The notes under the pieces: model-generated
The model's database searches: none
What the model was told of the DNA's origin: nothing
What the model saw: only the letters and a program-made list of their open reading frames with translations
Shown: in pieces, positions 1 to 13,636 of the stretch
Position numbering within the stretch: position 1 is the stretch's first letter
How the letters are laid out: every line of letters starts with the position of its first letter
Assembly (NCBI GenBank): GCA_964059195.1
Contig: CAXKWD010000002.1
Span: forward strand, 151,111,042 to 151,175,041
From: Ectobius pallidus
Taxonomy: Eukaryota; Arthropoda; Insecta; Blattodea; Ectobiidae
DNA: 64,000 bases
Direction of reading: 5' to 3'
Made by a program: the position numbers and the translations under genes

Positions 1-1181
1 TCTCTTAATATGTATATTTTGCGGAATAATTGTCTGAGGTTTCCCTGCTAGAATTAGTAGGATTTTGCCATTTCATAGATGCTGGTTAAAAGAATTTCTT
101 TAGTGGGCGTATCGTCGCCATTTGCTTATCCCGTTGCATCTTGGGTAGAACTTGTCACGTAATTGCTGTCCCAGATGATATATTCATATAAGCCATTAAC
201 TTGCGTTCCATTTGTTTCAAGTTTAGTGTTAAATGCCACCATGCCATATGAATAAAGTTATCTAGCCTGTATTCCGTATTGCATTTCATAACTTGTTATT
301 TTGGCCTAAAAAATTGTCTTGGTTATAAGTTCTAGTATACCCCTTTTTTAGCTAGTATATTTCAGAAAGATATTAGCATTCAGATACTCAAATTTTTGTA
401 TAGTGTTAGAGGGCTTCAACTGAATCTTTATTCAGGTACTGCTAGGGCTTGTTATTTAAATAAATTGTTCTGGTTCATATAGTTACTCTGGGTAAAATAT
501 ATTTTCAAGTTGCAGGCTAAGTATAGTTGTACCAAATACACATAATTATGTGGAACATATAGCAGGGTTCAAAGTTCATCATTCTAGGTCATGCCAGTGA
601 TTATTTGCATATTTATGGAAACGAGCCTTCCTTCTATGTATAGCGATACATGCCAAGTAGATTACCTTTTCTAAATTTTCTACCAGATTTCAATTAGTAT
701 ATTACTGATTTATGACATGCTAGTTTCTTCTCCTCTTTACATTGTAGTTAAAGTATAGGGTTAGTTTCAGTTCCAGTAGTCCCCCTTTTTTTTTCTAAAT
801 AATTAAAATCTATTATGTTTTCTGCACCCATAGTTTGCTTAAATTTTCTAGGCTATTCTTATAGACTACATTGCGTGTAGCTTGCTTGGTTATACTCAGT
901 GAACCTTTGTATTTGACATTATTCTGTAATTCTATAGTTTGATTTTTTGGTATTCATAGTTTGGCTATTCTGCAGGCTGATTTTCTTAACCTACTTTGTC
1001 CAGTTCTTTGCTATTCTTTACATAAATATTCTCTAATATTAAATTCCTTTTTCAAAAGTAAAACTTCTGTTTATTCAAATTATCTTTGATTAAATATTTT
1101 GTGGGTGCAGTGATATTTAATTACATTCTGGTTCTGGATTTTCTTTTTGTTTTTCTTCTTCCTATTATTCTAAATTATTCT

Positions 1182-1525
1182 ACCTCCTATTGGAAATTAG
1201 GTAGGCCTAATTATAGTTCATGAGTATATTTTCTTAAAGCAAATTCTAGATAATTTGTGTATTCTAAAATACTTTGAAATATTACCCCCTATTGGAAATT
1301 AGGTAGGCCTAATTATAGTTCATGAGTATATTTTCTTAAAGCAAATTCTAGATAATTTGTGTATTCTAAAATACTTTGAAATATTACCTTCTATTGGAAA
1401 TTAGGTAGGCCTATTTATAGTTCATGAGTATATTTTCTTAAAGCAAATTCTAGATAATTTGTGTATTCTAAAATACTTTGAAATATTACCTTCTATTGGA
1501 AATTAGGTAGGCCTAATTATAAATT
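1182..1525. repeat. 102-bp minisatellite inside each array unit
   Basis: The phrase ATTGGAAATTAGGTAGGCCT recurs at 1189, 1291, 1393 and 1495, an exact period of 102 bp, giving three full copies plus the start of a fourth. The same block recurs at the same offset in every unit (first phrase at 5735 in unit 2; the block in unit 7 spans about 28460-28795). The copies within a unit are nearly identical, with only a few differences at the junctions (CCCCCTATT versus CCTTCTATT) and one A/T change. Confidence 0.95.
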
Positions 1526-3162
1526 ATGTTAACCTTAATGTAAATTGTACACAGCTGTGGGCTTTGATTTCTTCTCTGGTATTCTAAATATTCTAAATTA
1601 TTATGTCTGGCATTGAACTTAGATAGGGCTAACCATTATTGGTAACCTATTCATATTTATGCTATTTATACAAAATTAGGTTTTGGAGATTAGGTGATTT
1701 GCGATTCCAGAATTATTCTTGGTATCTTACTGAGTTTTGTGACTTTAAGGATTTCTTAATAATTAGAGATTTCACTCATTTAATAATGAATTTCTAGTCA
1801 TTTATGGTCAATGTTATTTATTCAAGAATACTTTATATTGTACATTGTTGTTTAAATTATACATTAAAACTTTATTGTTGGAATTTTGGGGATTAATGCT
1901 GAACTGCGATTGCCCCTTGCTCTCCCTTCCTTCTCAACCTGTATTGGAGATGTATCTTCGGTCCTTCTGGGACTTGTCCACATGTTCTTCCAGCTTTTGA
2001 ATTTGAATTATTATTATGGAAGTTTTGGTACCTGCAAATAAGTATCAAGTAAGACATAAAGTATATATATAATACATCATATTTATTCCCTTTATTATGA
2101 GTTACTTCATTTAATCAAGGTAATCATTTATATTAAACAATTCTAATTATTTCTACATTCCGTTATTCTAAATAACGCTAGCAACCAACTAATAATAACC
2201 TAACCCAAACTAGAGTTGCATGGTAGCGGCTTCTCCAATTCAGGCGAGAGGGGAGAGTATATATGTTCCACATATATTACGTTTATTAGTTATTTTTCAT
2301 TCTCCCATTTGTCCAAATTCATCATGGCGGTGAATGTTCATGTATCGTGGGAATTTTTTTTGGTGACTCCGCCATGCACTCCATATGCCATTTTTCAGTC
2401 ACCTTCTTGGTCGAACATCTTAATGATAAGTCTGTTAAAAGATGTCATATTTCTCAGTTGAAGAAGTGTTAGTTTATGTGTTGTTCCTTATCCAGGGTGT
2501 TGTGTAATGTTTAGAGTTTAGATAGTGTAATGTTTTTGAGGCACTTGTGATTATAGTGCAAATTTAAATTGTCAATGTTTGTTTAGCTCATCTTGTCCTT
2601 TTCTTCTGTACAAGTATTTATGAGTACTAATTGTAAATGTAATTGCTCTAAATGAATCTTTATTGTGACGATTTCGCTGCTCCTACTTTAGCCGAGGGAG
2701 CTGTCTTCTTCCCTCCAGTCTCAATTATTTTAAGGGGCCCCTTATCAAAAAACAAGAAACTAAATAATCTAGATTATAAACTCAACAATGTCAATTTAAC
2801 CAATGAAAACACAGTCTGTTTTAAAATAAACAAAGACACTAGGCCCAAGACAAAAGAAAGATAATAAAGTATTATAATGGTTGAATGTGACCACATTTTA
2901 ATATTGAATTAAATGAAGAATGTATATTGGATATACCAAGAAAGTAAAAAAAAAAAAAACTAGAAAAGACATCCTGCAAATCATCTCCAAAATTGGACAC
3001 TTATCCGTAAAAGGACATTGTATAGAAGAAAGCATTTGTGCGGCGATATTTAACTCTTTATTTGGACATTTAAGAGATAAATTCTTCAGTGAAGTTTACA
3101 AAGTTTTCTATGCATAGTGAACCTATTAAGAACCAACACAGATATTTAGACACTTTATATTT

Positions 3163-3564
3163 GTGGGTTGTACCGGTCCCCCTCCCACTGTGGTAGTGTG
3201 TGTGTTGGACTCTACTCACCATTTTCGACATTTTGTTTCATGTCTGAGTCTACTCTATGAAGATACCACCGACTTGGGCAGTATGATGCTGCGGAGCTCC
3301 TGCTGGCACGCTTCGAGGTATCCGCGGTACCTCTCGTCGTGTTTGCGCCTGACTCATGGGGCGACGGCCCTAACTTGCATTTTGTCATCCGATATGGGTG
3401 GCCGGAGTCATGAGCCACTATTTCTACCAGCAGTTTTCTTTCTTCGAGCCCGCTCCATCTCCTGCTACCAACTGTTCGCACCTCTTCTTTCACTCAAGAA
3501 TGGACCTTGTGGTGATCTGGTGTTTCGTGCGCCTAATTTGGATATTGGCGACGATTTGTTGTGA
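3163..3564. other. GC-rich segment open on both strands (unit 1 example)
   Basis: This is the most GC-rich part of the unit. A 133-codon plus-strand frame (3163-3564) and a 93-codon minus-strand frame (3212-3493) are open here and in every full unit (7706, 12254, 16795, 21345 and 25893 for the plus frame). Both begin at GTG rather than ATG, and a stop directly precedes the minus frame, so neither looks like a normal complete eukaryotic CDS. Splice-donor consensus is present on both strands: GTGAGT follows 3562 on plus, and GGTGAGT lies at the minus-strand end near 3213-3219. I recognise no protein family. It could be an exon of a non-coding transcript or a relic exon; open frames in such similar copies carry no evidence of selection. 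Confidence 0.35.
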
Positions 3565-4020
3565 GTGCTTATGAGTTGCTCACTAAAATATGTGGTAAAT
3601 CATCCTGGTGAGTGATATATATATATATATATGGCTTAAGGCATGTGTTTATTGCCGGCCGCAGTATTGTTTAGCCTCAGAAAAATGCAGATAAATTCTA
3701 CATAAAATGTGAGTAAGTTTTGGTATATTATATCATGGTATGGTCCCTTTCTTTCATTCATTCAAAGACACTCAAGAGAACTTATGCATCAAGATATGAA
3801 CTTAAAAAAAAAATATATATATATCTACTTTAAAATTTCTTGTTTAACTTAAAGACTATGAGTCATTATGAACTGTACAGGGTAATATTAATTGTGTTCT
3901 GATAACAGGGTCTAGATTGTTCTATTACCGTATTGCTTGTATGAATTTTGGGGGTTGCATGTGTTTTGTGGGTTTTCTAACTGATCTGATAAAAAAAAAA
4001 TCTTGCAATTTTTTTTGTGT

Positions 4021-4132
4021 AGTCAGAGGGGAGGGCTGTAACGCTGTTTAAAGTTGCCGCAATTCCTTCCCCTCCGCCTATACTCTCTGACTTAAGTAGT
4101 GTACGATTTCGCCGCTGCATACCGAGTCGTAG
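4021..4132 (+). other. Possible exon / hairpin-forming block in each unit
   Basis: The block is preceded by a T-rich tract ending in TGTAG (a good 3' splice site) and followed by GTAGTG then GTGAGC (a good 5' splice site). It begins AGTCAGAG (4021-4028) and contains the reverse complement CTCTGACT at 4085-4092, with GGGGAGGG and CCTTCCCCTCC lying inside, so about 72 nt could fold into a stem. Its length of 112 nt is not a multiple of three and no family is recognised. The same block occurs in all six complete units. Splicing is inferred from consensus only. Confidence 0.35.
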
Positions 4133-4547
4133 TGGTGAGCATGTTTCTTACTGTGAGCCAGACTGTGTTAGGCATCTGCCTGGTTTGTGTGGGAGCTGCG
4201 AGGATGAGTCAGCCTCTCCGGTTTCTGTGTGAGTAGCGTGATCGTCACTTCTTATTATGTAAAACTAATTCTAAGTGCCTTCAGCACATCATGCCAGAAT
4301 TCATATTTTGCTGTTAATATAATTTAGGCAGGAAAGGACATGGAAAAGTCTTATTATCAGGGTTAGTTAAATTGGTGTCCTTATAGTTATGGACCTCTTG
4401 GATAAGGAACAAATTTTGTATCAAGTTACTTATTGCTAGGCATCATGAAAACTGTCATGTTGAAATGCGTCCTGTCTGAGATCTTGTAGTGTTCGATGCC
4501 CGTAGTTCATGAGATTGTAGTTTAGCACAAGAAATTATTACATACAT

Positions 4548-7500
4548 TCTCTTAATATGTATATTTTGCGGAATAATTGTCTGAGGTTTCCCTGCTAGAA
4601 TTAGTAGGATTTTGCCATTTCATAGATGCTGGTTAAAAGAATTTCTTTAGTGGGCGTATCGTCGCCATTTGCTTATCCCGTTGCATCTTGGGTAGAACTT
4701 GTCACGTAATTGCTGTCCCAGATGATATATTCATATAAGCCATTAACTTGCGTTCCATTTGTTTCAAGTTTAGTGTTAAATGCCACCATGCCATATGAAT
4801 AAAGTTATCTAGCCTGTATTCCGTATTGCATTTCATAACTTGTTATTTTGGCTTGAAAAATTGTCTTGGTTATAAGTTCTAGTATACCCCTTTTTTAGCT
4901 AGTATATTTCAGAAAGATATTAGCATTCAGATACTCAAATTTTTGTATAGTGTTAGAGGGCTTCAACTGAATCTTTATTCAGGTACTGCTAGGGCTTGTT
5001 ATTTAAATAAATTGTTCTGGTTCATATAGTTACTCTGGGTAAAATATATTTTCAAGTTGCAGGCTAAGTATAGTTGTACCAAATACACATAATTATGTGG
5101 AACATATAGCAGGGTTCAAAGTTCATCATTCTAGGTCATGCCAGTGATTATTTGCATATTTATGGAAACGAGCCTTCCTTCTATGTATAGCGATACATGC
5201 CAAGTAGATTACCTTTTCTAAATTTTCTACCAGATTTCAATTAGTATATTACTGATTTATGACATGCTAGTTTCTTCTCCTCTTTACATTGTAGTTAAAG
5301 TATAGGGTTAGTTTCAGTTCCAGTAGTCCCCCTTTTTTTTCTAAATAATTAAAATCTATTATGTTTTCTGCACCCATAGTTTGCTTAAATTTTCTAGGCT
5401 ATTCTTATAGACTACATTGCGTGTAGCTTGCTTGGTTATACTCAGTGAACCTTTGTATTTGACATTATTCTGTAATTCTATAGTTTGATTTTTTGGTATT
5501 CATAGTTTGGCTATTCTGCAGGCTGATTTTCTTAACCTACTTTGTCCAGTTCTTTGCTATTCTTTACATAAATATTCTCTAATATTAAATTCCTTTTTCA
5601 AAAGTAAAACTTCTGTTTATTCAGCTTATCTTTGATTAAATATTTTGTGGGTGCAGTGATATTTAATTACATTCTGGTTCTGGATTTTCTTTTTGTTTTT
5701 CTTCTTCCTATTATTCTAAATTATTCTACCTCCTATTGGAAATTAGGTAGGCCTAATTATAGTTCATGAGTATATTTTCTTAAAGCAAATTCTAGATAAT
5801 TTGTGTATTCTAAAATACTTTGAAATATTACCCCCTATTGGAAATTAGGTAGGCCTAATTATAGTTCATGAGTATATTTTCTTAAAGCAAATTCTAGATA
5901 ATTTGTGTATTCTAAAATACTTTGAAATATTACCTTCTATTGGAAATTAGGTAGGCCTATTTATAGTTCATGAGTATATTTTCTTAAAGCAAATTCTAGA
6001 TAATTTGTGTATTCTAAAATACTTTGAAATATTACCTTCTATTGGAAATTAGGTAGGCCTAATTATAAATTATGTTAACCTTAATGTAAATTGTACACAG
6101 CTGTGGGCTTTGATTTCTTCTCTGGTATTCTAAATATTCTAAATTATTATGTCTGGCATTGAACTTAGATAGGGCTAACCATTATTGGTAACCTATTCAT
6201 ATTTATGCTATTTATACAAAATTAGGTTTTGGAGATTAGGTGATTTGCGATTCCAGAATTATTCTTGGTATCTTACTGAGTTTTGTGACTTTAAGGATTT
6301 CTTAATAATTAGAGATTTCACTCATTTAATAATGAATTTCTAGTCATTTATGGTCAATGTTATTTATTCAAGAATACTTTATATTGTACATTGTTGTTTA
6401 AATTATACATTAAAACTTTATTGTTGGAATTTTGGGGATTAATGCTGAACTGCGATTGCCCCTTGCTCTCCCTTCCTTCTCAACCTGTATTGGAGATGTA
6501 TCTTCGGTCCTTCTGGGACTTGTCCACATGTTCTTCCAGCTTTTGAATTTGAATTATTATTATGGAAGTTTTGGTACCTGCAAATAAGTATCAAGTAAGA
6601 CATAAAGTATATATATAATACATCATATTTATTCCCTTTATTATGAGTTACTTCATTTAATCAAGGTAATCATTTATATTAAACAATTCTAATTATTTCT
6701 ACATTCCGTTATTCTAAATAACGCTAGCAACCAACTAATAATAACCTAACCCAAACTAGAGTTGCATGGTAGCGGCTTCTCCAATTCAGGCGAGAGGGGA
6801 GAGTATATATGTTCCACATATATTACGTTTATTAGTTATTTTTCATTCTCCCATTTGTCCAAATTCATCATGGCGGCGAATGTTCATGTATCGTGGGAAT
6901 TTTTTTTGGTGACTCCGCCATGCACTCCATATGCCATTTTTCAGTCACCTTCTTGGTCGAACATCTTAATGATAAGTCTGTTAAAAGATGTCACATTTCT
7001 CAGTTGAAGAAGTGTTAGTTTATGTGTTGTTCCTTATCCAGGGTTTTGTGTAATGTTTAGAGTTTAGATAGTGTAATGTTTTTGAGGCACTTGTGATTAT
7101 AGTGCAAATTTAAATTGTCAATGTTTGTTTAGCTCATCTTGTCCTTTTCTTCTGTACAAGTATTTATGAGTACTAATTGTAAATGTAATTGCTCTAAATG
7201 AATCTTTATTGTGACGATTTCGCTGCTCCTACTTTAGCCGAGGGAGCTGTCTTCTTCCCTCCAGTCTCAATTATTTTAAGGGGCCCCTTATCAAAAAACA
7301 AGAAACTAAATAATCTAGATTATAAACTCAACAATGTCAATTTAACCAATGAAAACACAGTCTGTTTTAAAATAAACAAAGACACTAGGCCCAAGACAAA
7401 AGAAAGATAATAAAGTATTATAATGGTTGAATTTGACCACATTTTAATATTGAATTAAATGAAGAATGTATATTGGATATACCAAGAAAGTAAAAAAAAA

Positions 7501-9095
7501 AACTAGAAAAGACATCCTGCAAATCATCTCCAAAATTGGACACTTATCCGTAAAAGGACATTGTATAGAAGAAAGCATTTGTGCGGCGATATTTAACTCT
7601 TTATTTGGACATTTAAGAGATAAATTCTTCAGTGAAGTTTACAAAGTTTTCTATGCATAGTGAACCTATTAAGAACCAACACAGATATTTAGACACTTTA
7701 TATTTGTGGGTTGTACCGGTCCCCCTCCCACTGTGGTAGTGTGTGTGTTGGACTCTACTCACCATTTTCGACATTTTGTTTCATGTCTGAGTCTACTCTA
7801 TGAAGATACCACCGACTTGGGCAGTATGATGCTGCGGAGCTCCTGCTGGCACGCTTCGAGGTATCCGCGGTACCTCTCGTCGTGTTTGCGCCTGACTCAT
7901 GGGGCGACGGCCCTAACTTGCATTTTGTCATCCGATATGGGTGGCCGGAGTCATGAGCCACTATTTCTACCAGCAGTTTTCTTTCTTCGAGCCCGCTCCA
8001 TCTCCTGCTACCAACTGTTCGCACCTCTTCTTTCACTCAAGAATGGACCTTGTGGTGATCTGGTGTTTCGTGCGCCTAATTTGGATATTGGCGACGATTT
8101 GTTGTGAGTGCTTATGAGTTGCTCACTAAAATATGTGGTAAATCATCCTGGTGAGTGATATATATATATATGGCTTAAGGCATGTGTTTATTGCCGGCCG
8201 CAGTATTGTTTAGCCTCAGAAAAATGCAGATAAATTCTACATAAAATGTGAGTAAGTTTTGGTATATTATATCATGGTATGGTCCCTTTGTTTCATTCAT
8301 TCAAAGACACTCAAGAGAACTTATGCATCAAGATATGAACTTAAAAAAAAAATATATATATATATCTACTTTAAAATTTCTTGTTTAACTTAAAGACTAT
8401 GAGTCATTATGAACTGTACAGGGTAATATTAATTGTGTTCTGATAACAGGGTCTAGATTGTTCTATTACCGTATTGCTTGTATGAATTTTGGGGGTTGCA
8501 TGTGTTTTGTGGGTTTTCTAACTGATCTGATAAAAAAAAAATCTTGCAATTTTTTTTGTGTAGTCAGAGGGGAGGGCTGTAACGCTGTTTAAAGTTGCCG
8601 CAATTCCTTCCCCTCCGCCTATACTCTCTGACTTAAGTAGTGTACGATTTCGCCGCTGCATACCGAGTCGTAGTGGTGAGCATGTTTCTTACTGTGAGCC
8701 AGACTGTGTTAGGCATCTGCCTGGTTTGTGTGGGAGCTGCGAGGATGAGTCAGCCTCTCCGGTTTCTGTGTGAGTAGCGTGATCGTCACTTCTTATTATG
8801 TAAAACTAATTCTAAGTGCCTTCAGCACATCATGCCAGAATTCATATTTTGCTGTTAATATAATTTAGGCAGGAAAGGACATGGAAAAGTCTTATTATCA
8901 GGGTTAGTTAAATTGGTGTCCTTATAGTTATGGACCTCTTGGATAAGGAACAAATTTTGTATCAAGTTACTTATTGCTAGGCATCATGAAAACTGTCATG
9001 TTGAAATGCGTCCTGTCTGAGATCAGTGACCTTGTAGTGTTCGATGCCCGTAGTTCATGAGATTGTAGTTTAGCACAAGAAATTATTACATACAT
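4548..9095. repeat. Array unit 2
   Basis: Full unit carrying the 7-bp AGTGACC insert near 9025. It reads GGCGGCG near 6871 where the other units read GGCGGTG, which changes one codon of the small open frame there (V to A). It shares GAATTTGACC near 7430 with units 3 and 4. Confidence 0.95.
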
Positions 9096-12000
9096 TCTCT
9101 TAATATGTATATTTTGCGGAATAATTGTCTGAGGTTTCCCTGCTAGAATTAGTAGGATTTTGCCATTTCATAGATGCTGGTTAAAAGAATTTCTTTAGTG
9201 GGCGTATCGTCGCCATTTGCTTATCCCGTTGCATCTTGGGTAGAACTTGTCACGTAATTGCTGTCCCAGATGATATATTCATATAAGCCATTAACTTGCG
9301 TTCCATTTGTTTCAAGTTTAGTGTTAAATGCCACCATGCCATATGAATAAAGTTATCTAGCCTGTATTCCGTATTGCATTTCATAACTTGTTATTTTGGC
9401 TTGAAAAATTGTCTTGGTTATAAGATCTAGTATACCCCTTTTTTAGCTAGTATATTTCAGAAAGATATTAGCATTCAGATACTCAAATTTTTGTATAGTG
9501 TTAGAGGGCTTCAACTGAATCTTTATTCAGGTACTGCTAGGGCTTGTTATTTAAATAAATTGTTCTGGTTCATATAGTTACTCTGGGTAAAATATATTTT
9601 CAAGTTGCAGGCTAAGTATAGTTGTACCAAATACACATAATTATGTGGAACATATAGCAGGGTTCAAAGTTCATCATTCTAGGTCATGCCAGTGATTATT
9701 TGCATATTTATGGAAACGAGCCTTCCTTCTATGTATAGCGATACATGCCAAGTAGATTACCTTTTCTAAATTTTCTACCAGATTTCAATTAGTATATTAC
9801 TGATTTATGACATGCTAGTTTCTTCTCCTCTTTACATTGTAGTTAAAGTATAGGGTTAGTTTCAGTTCCAGTAGTCCCCCTTTTTTTTCTAAATAATTAA
9901 AATCTATTATGTTTTCTGCACCCATAGTTTGCTTAAATTTTCTAGGCTATTCTTATAGACTACATTGCGTGTAGCTTGCTTGGTTATACTCAGTGAACCT
10001 TTGTATTTGACATTATTCTGTAATTCTATAGTTTGATTTTTTGGTATTCATAGTTTGGCTATTCTGCAGGCTGATTTTCTTAACCTACTTTGTCCAGTTC
10101 TTTGCTATTCTTTACATAAATATTCTCTAATATTAAATTCCTTTTTCAAAAGTAAAACTTCTGTTTATTCAGCTTATCTTTGATTAAATATTTTGTGGGT
10201 GCAGTGATATTTAATTACATTCTGGTTCTGGATTTTCTTTTTGTTTTTCTTCTTCCTATTATTCTAAATTATTCTACCTCCTATTGGAAATTAGGTAGGC
10301 CTAATTATAGTTCATGAGTATATTTTCTTAAAGCAAATTCTAGATAATTTGTGTATTCTAAAATACTTTGAAATATTACCCCCTATTGGAAATTAGGTAG
10401 GCCTAATTATAGTTCATGAGTATATTTTCTTAAAGCAAATTCTAGATAATTTGTGTATTCTAAAATACTTTGAAATATTACCTTCTATTGGAAATTAGGT
10501 AGGCCTATTTATAGTTCATGAGTATATTTTCTTAAAGCAAATTCTAGATAATTTGTGTATTCTAAAATACTTTGAAATATTACCTTCTATTGGAAATTAG
10601 GTAGGCCTAATTATAAATTATGTTAACCTTAATGTAAATTGTACACAGCTGTGGGCTTTGATTTCTTCTCTGGTATTCTAAATATTCTAAATTATTATGT
10701 CTGGCATTGAACTTAGATAGGGCTAACCATTATTGGTAACCTATTCATATTTATGCTATTTATACAAAATTAGGTTTTGGAGATTAGGTGATTTGCGATT
10801 CCAGAATTATTCTTGGTATCTTACTGAGTTTTGTGACTTTAAGGATTTCTTAATAATTAGAGATTTCACTCATTTAATAATGAATTTCTAGTCATTTATG
10901 GTCAATGTTATTTATTCAAGAATACTTTATATTGTACATTGTTGTTTAAATTATACATTAAAACTTTATTGTTGGAATTTTGGGGATTAATGCTGAACTG
11001 CGATTGCCCCTTGCTCTCCCTTCCTTCTCAACCTGTATTGGAGATGTATCTTCGGTCCTTCTGGGACTTGTCCACATGTTCTTCCAGCTTTTGAATTTGA
11101 ATTATTATTATGGAAGTTTTGGTACCTGCAAATAAGTATCAAGTAAGACATAAAGTATATATATAATACATCATATTTATTCCCTTTATTATGAGTTACT
11201 TCATTTAATCAAGGTAATCATTTATATTAAACAATTCTAATTATTTCTACATTCCGTTATTCTAAATAACGCTAGCAACCAACTAATAATAACCTAACCC
11301 AAACTAGAGTTGCATGGTAGCGGCTTCTCCAATTCAGGCGAGAGGGGAGAGTATATATGTTCCACATATATTACGTTTATTAGTTATTTTTCATTCTCCC
11401 ATTTGTCCAAATTCATCATGGCGGTGAATGTTCATGTATCGTGGGAATTTTTTTTGGTGACTCCGCCATGCACTCCATATGCCATTTTTCAGTCACCTTC
11501 TTGGTCGAACATCTTAATGATAAGTCTGTTAAAAGATGTCACATTTCTCAGTTGAAGAAGTGTTAGTTTATGTGTTGTTCCTTATCCAGGGTTTTGTGTA
11601 ATGTTTAGAGTTTAGATAGTGTAATGTTTTTGAGGCACTTGTGATTATAGTGCAAATTTAAATTGTCAATGTTTGTTTAGCTCATCTTGTCCTTTTCTTC
11701 TGTACAAGTATTTATGAGTACTAATTGTAAATGTAATTGCTCTAAATGAATCTTTATTGTGACGATTTCGCTGCTCCTACTTTAGCCGAGGGAGCTGTCT
11801 TCTTCCCTCCAGTCTCAATTATTTTAAGGGGCCCCTTATCAAAAAACAAGAAACTAAATAATCTAGATTATAAACTCAACAATGTCAATTTAACCAATGA
11901 AAACACAGTCTGTTTTAAAATAAACAAAGACACTAGGCCCAAGACAAAAGAAAGATAATAAAGTATTATAATGGTTGAATTTGACCACATTTTAATATTG

Positions 12001-13636
12001 AATTAAATGAAGAATGTATATTGGATATACCAAGAAAGTAAAAAAAAAAACTAGAAAAGACATCCTGCAAATCATCTCCAAAATTGGACACTTATCCGTA
12101 AAAGGACATTGTATAGAAGAAAGCATTTGTGCGGCGATATTTAACTCTTTATTTGGACATTTAAGAGATAAATTCTTCAGTGAAGTTTACAAAGTTTTCT
12201 ATGCATAGTGAACCTATTAAGAACCAACACAGATATTTAGACACTTTATATTTGTGGGTTGTACCGGTCCCCCTCCCACTGTGGTAGTGTGTGTGTTGGA
12301 CTCTACTCACCATTTTCGACATTTTGTTTCATGTCTGAGTCTACTCTATGAAGATACCACCGACTTGGGCAGTATGATGCTGCGGAGCTCCTGCTGGCAC
12401 GCTTCGAGGTATCCGCGGTACCTCTCGTCGTGTTTGCGCCTGACTCATGGGGCGACGGCCCTAACTTGCATTTTGTCATCCGATATGGGTGGCCGGAGTC
12501 ATGAGCCACTATTTCTACCAGCAGTTTTCTTTCTTCGAGCCCGCTCCATCTCCTGCTACCAACTGTTCGCACCTCTTCTTTCACTCAAGAATGGACCTTG
12601 TGGTGATCTGGTGTTTCGTGCGCCTAATTTGGATATTGGCGACGATTTGTTGTGAGTGCTTATGAGTTGCTCACTAAAATATGTGGTAAATCATCCTGGT
12701 GAGTGATATATATATATATGGCTTAAGGCATGTGTTTATTGCCGGCCGCAGTATTGTTTAGCCTCAGAAAAATGCAGATAAATTCTACATAAAATGTGAG
12801 TAAGTTTTGGTATATTATATCATGGTATGGTCCCTTTGTTTCATTCATTCAAAGACACTCAAGAGAACTTATGCATCAAGATATGAACTTAAAAAAAAAA
12901 TATATATATATATCTACTTTAAAATTTCTTGTTTAACTTAAAGACTATGAGTCATTATGAACTGTACAGGGTAATATTAATTGTGTTCTGATAACAGGGT
13001 CTAGATTGTTCTATTACCGTATTGCTTGTATGAATTTTGGGGGTTGCATGTGTTTTGTGGGTTTTCTAACTGATCTGATAAAAAAAAAATCTTGCAATTT
13101 TTTTTGTGTAGTCAGAGGGGAGGGCTGTAACGCTGTTTAAAGTTGCCGCAATTCCTTCCCCTCCGCCTATACTCTCTGACTTAAGTAGTGTACGATTTCG
13201 CCGCTGCATACCGAGTCGTAGTGGTGAGCATGTTTCTTACTGTGAGCCAGACTGTGTTAGGCATCTGCCTGGTTTGTGTGGGAGCTGCGAGGATGAGTCA
13301 GCCTCTCCGGTTTCTGTGTGAGTAGCGTGATCGTCACTTCTTATTATGTAAAACTAATTCTAAGTGCCTTCAGCACATCATGCCAGAATTCATATTTTGC
13401 TGTTAATATAATTTAGGCAGGAAAGGACATGGAAAAGTCTTATTATCAGGGTTAGTTAAATTGGTGTCCTTATAGTTATGGACCTCTTGGATAAGGAACA
13501 AATTTTGTATCAAGTTACTTATTGCTAGGCATCATGAAAACTGTCATGTTGAAATGCGTCCTGTCTGAGATCTTGTAGTGTTCGATGCCCGTAGTTCATG
13601 AGATTGTAGTTTAGCACAAGAAATTATTACATACAT
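9096..13636. repeat. Array unit 3
   Basis: Full unit without the 7-bp insert, which accounts for most of its shorter length (4541 bp). It shares GAATTTGACC near 11978 with units 2 and 4, and has a private AAGATCTAG near 9424 where others read AAGTTCTAG. Confidence 0.95.

Larger units (their letters stand above)
1..4547. repeat. Array unit 1
   Basis: Full-length unit, starting at the window edge. It lacks the 7-bp AGTGACC insert near its end. It has private changes, for example CTTTCTTTC near 3750 where later units read CTTTGTTTC, and GGCCTA near 313 where most units read GGCTTG. The A-run near 2947 and the (TA)n run near 3617 are longer than in most other units. Confidence 0.95.

Noticed and set aside
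2216..3493. Small open frames repeated in every array unit (81, 70, 64-67, 133 and 93 codons) as protein genes
   Set aside because: Several start at TTG or GTG, the 70-codon frame is lost in unit 6 by a one-base deletion, A-run length changes alter the start of the 64-67-codon frame, and units are too similar for open frames to mean selection.
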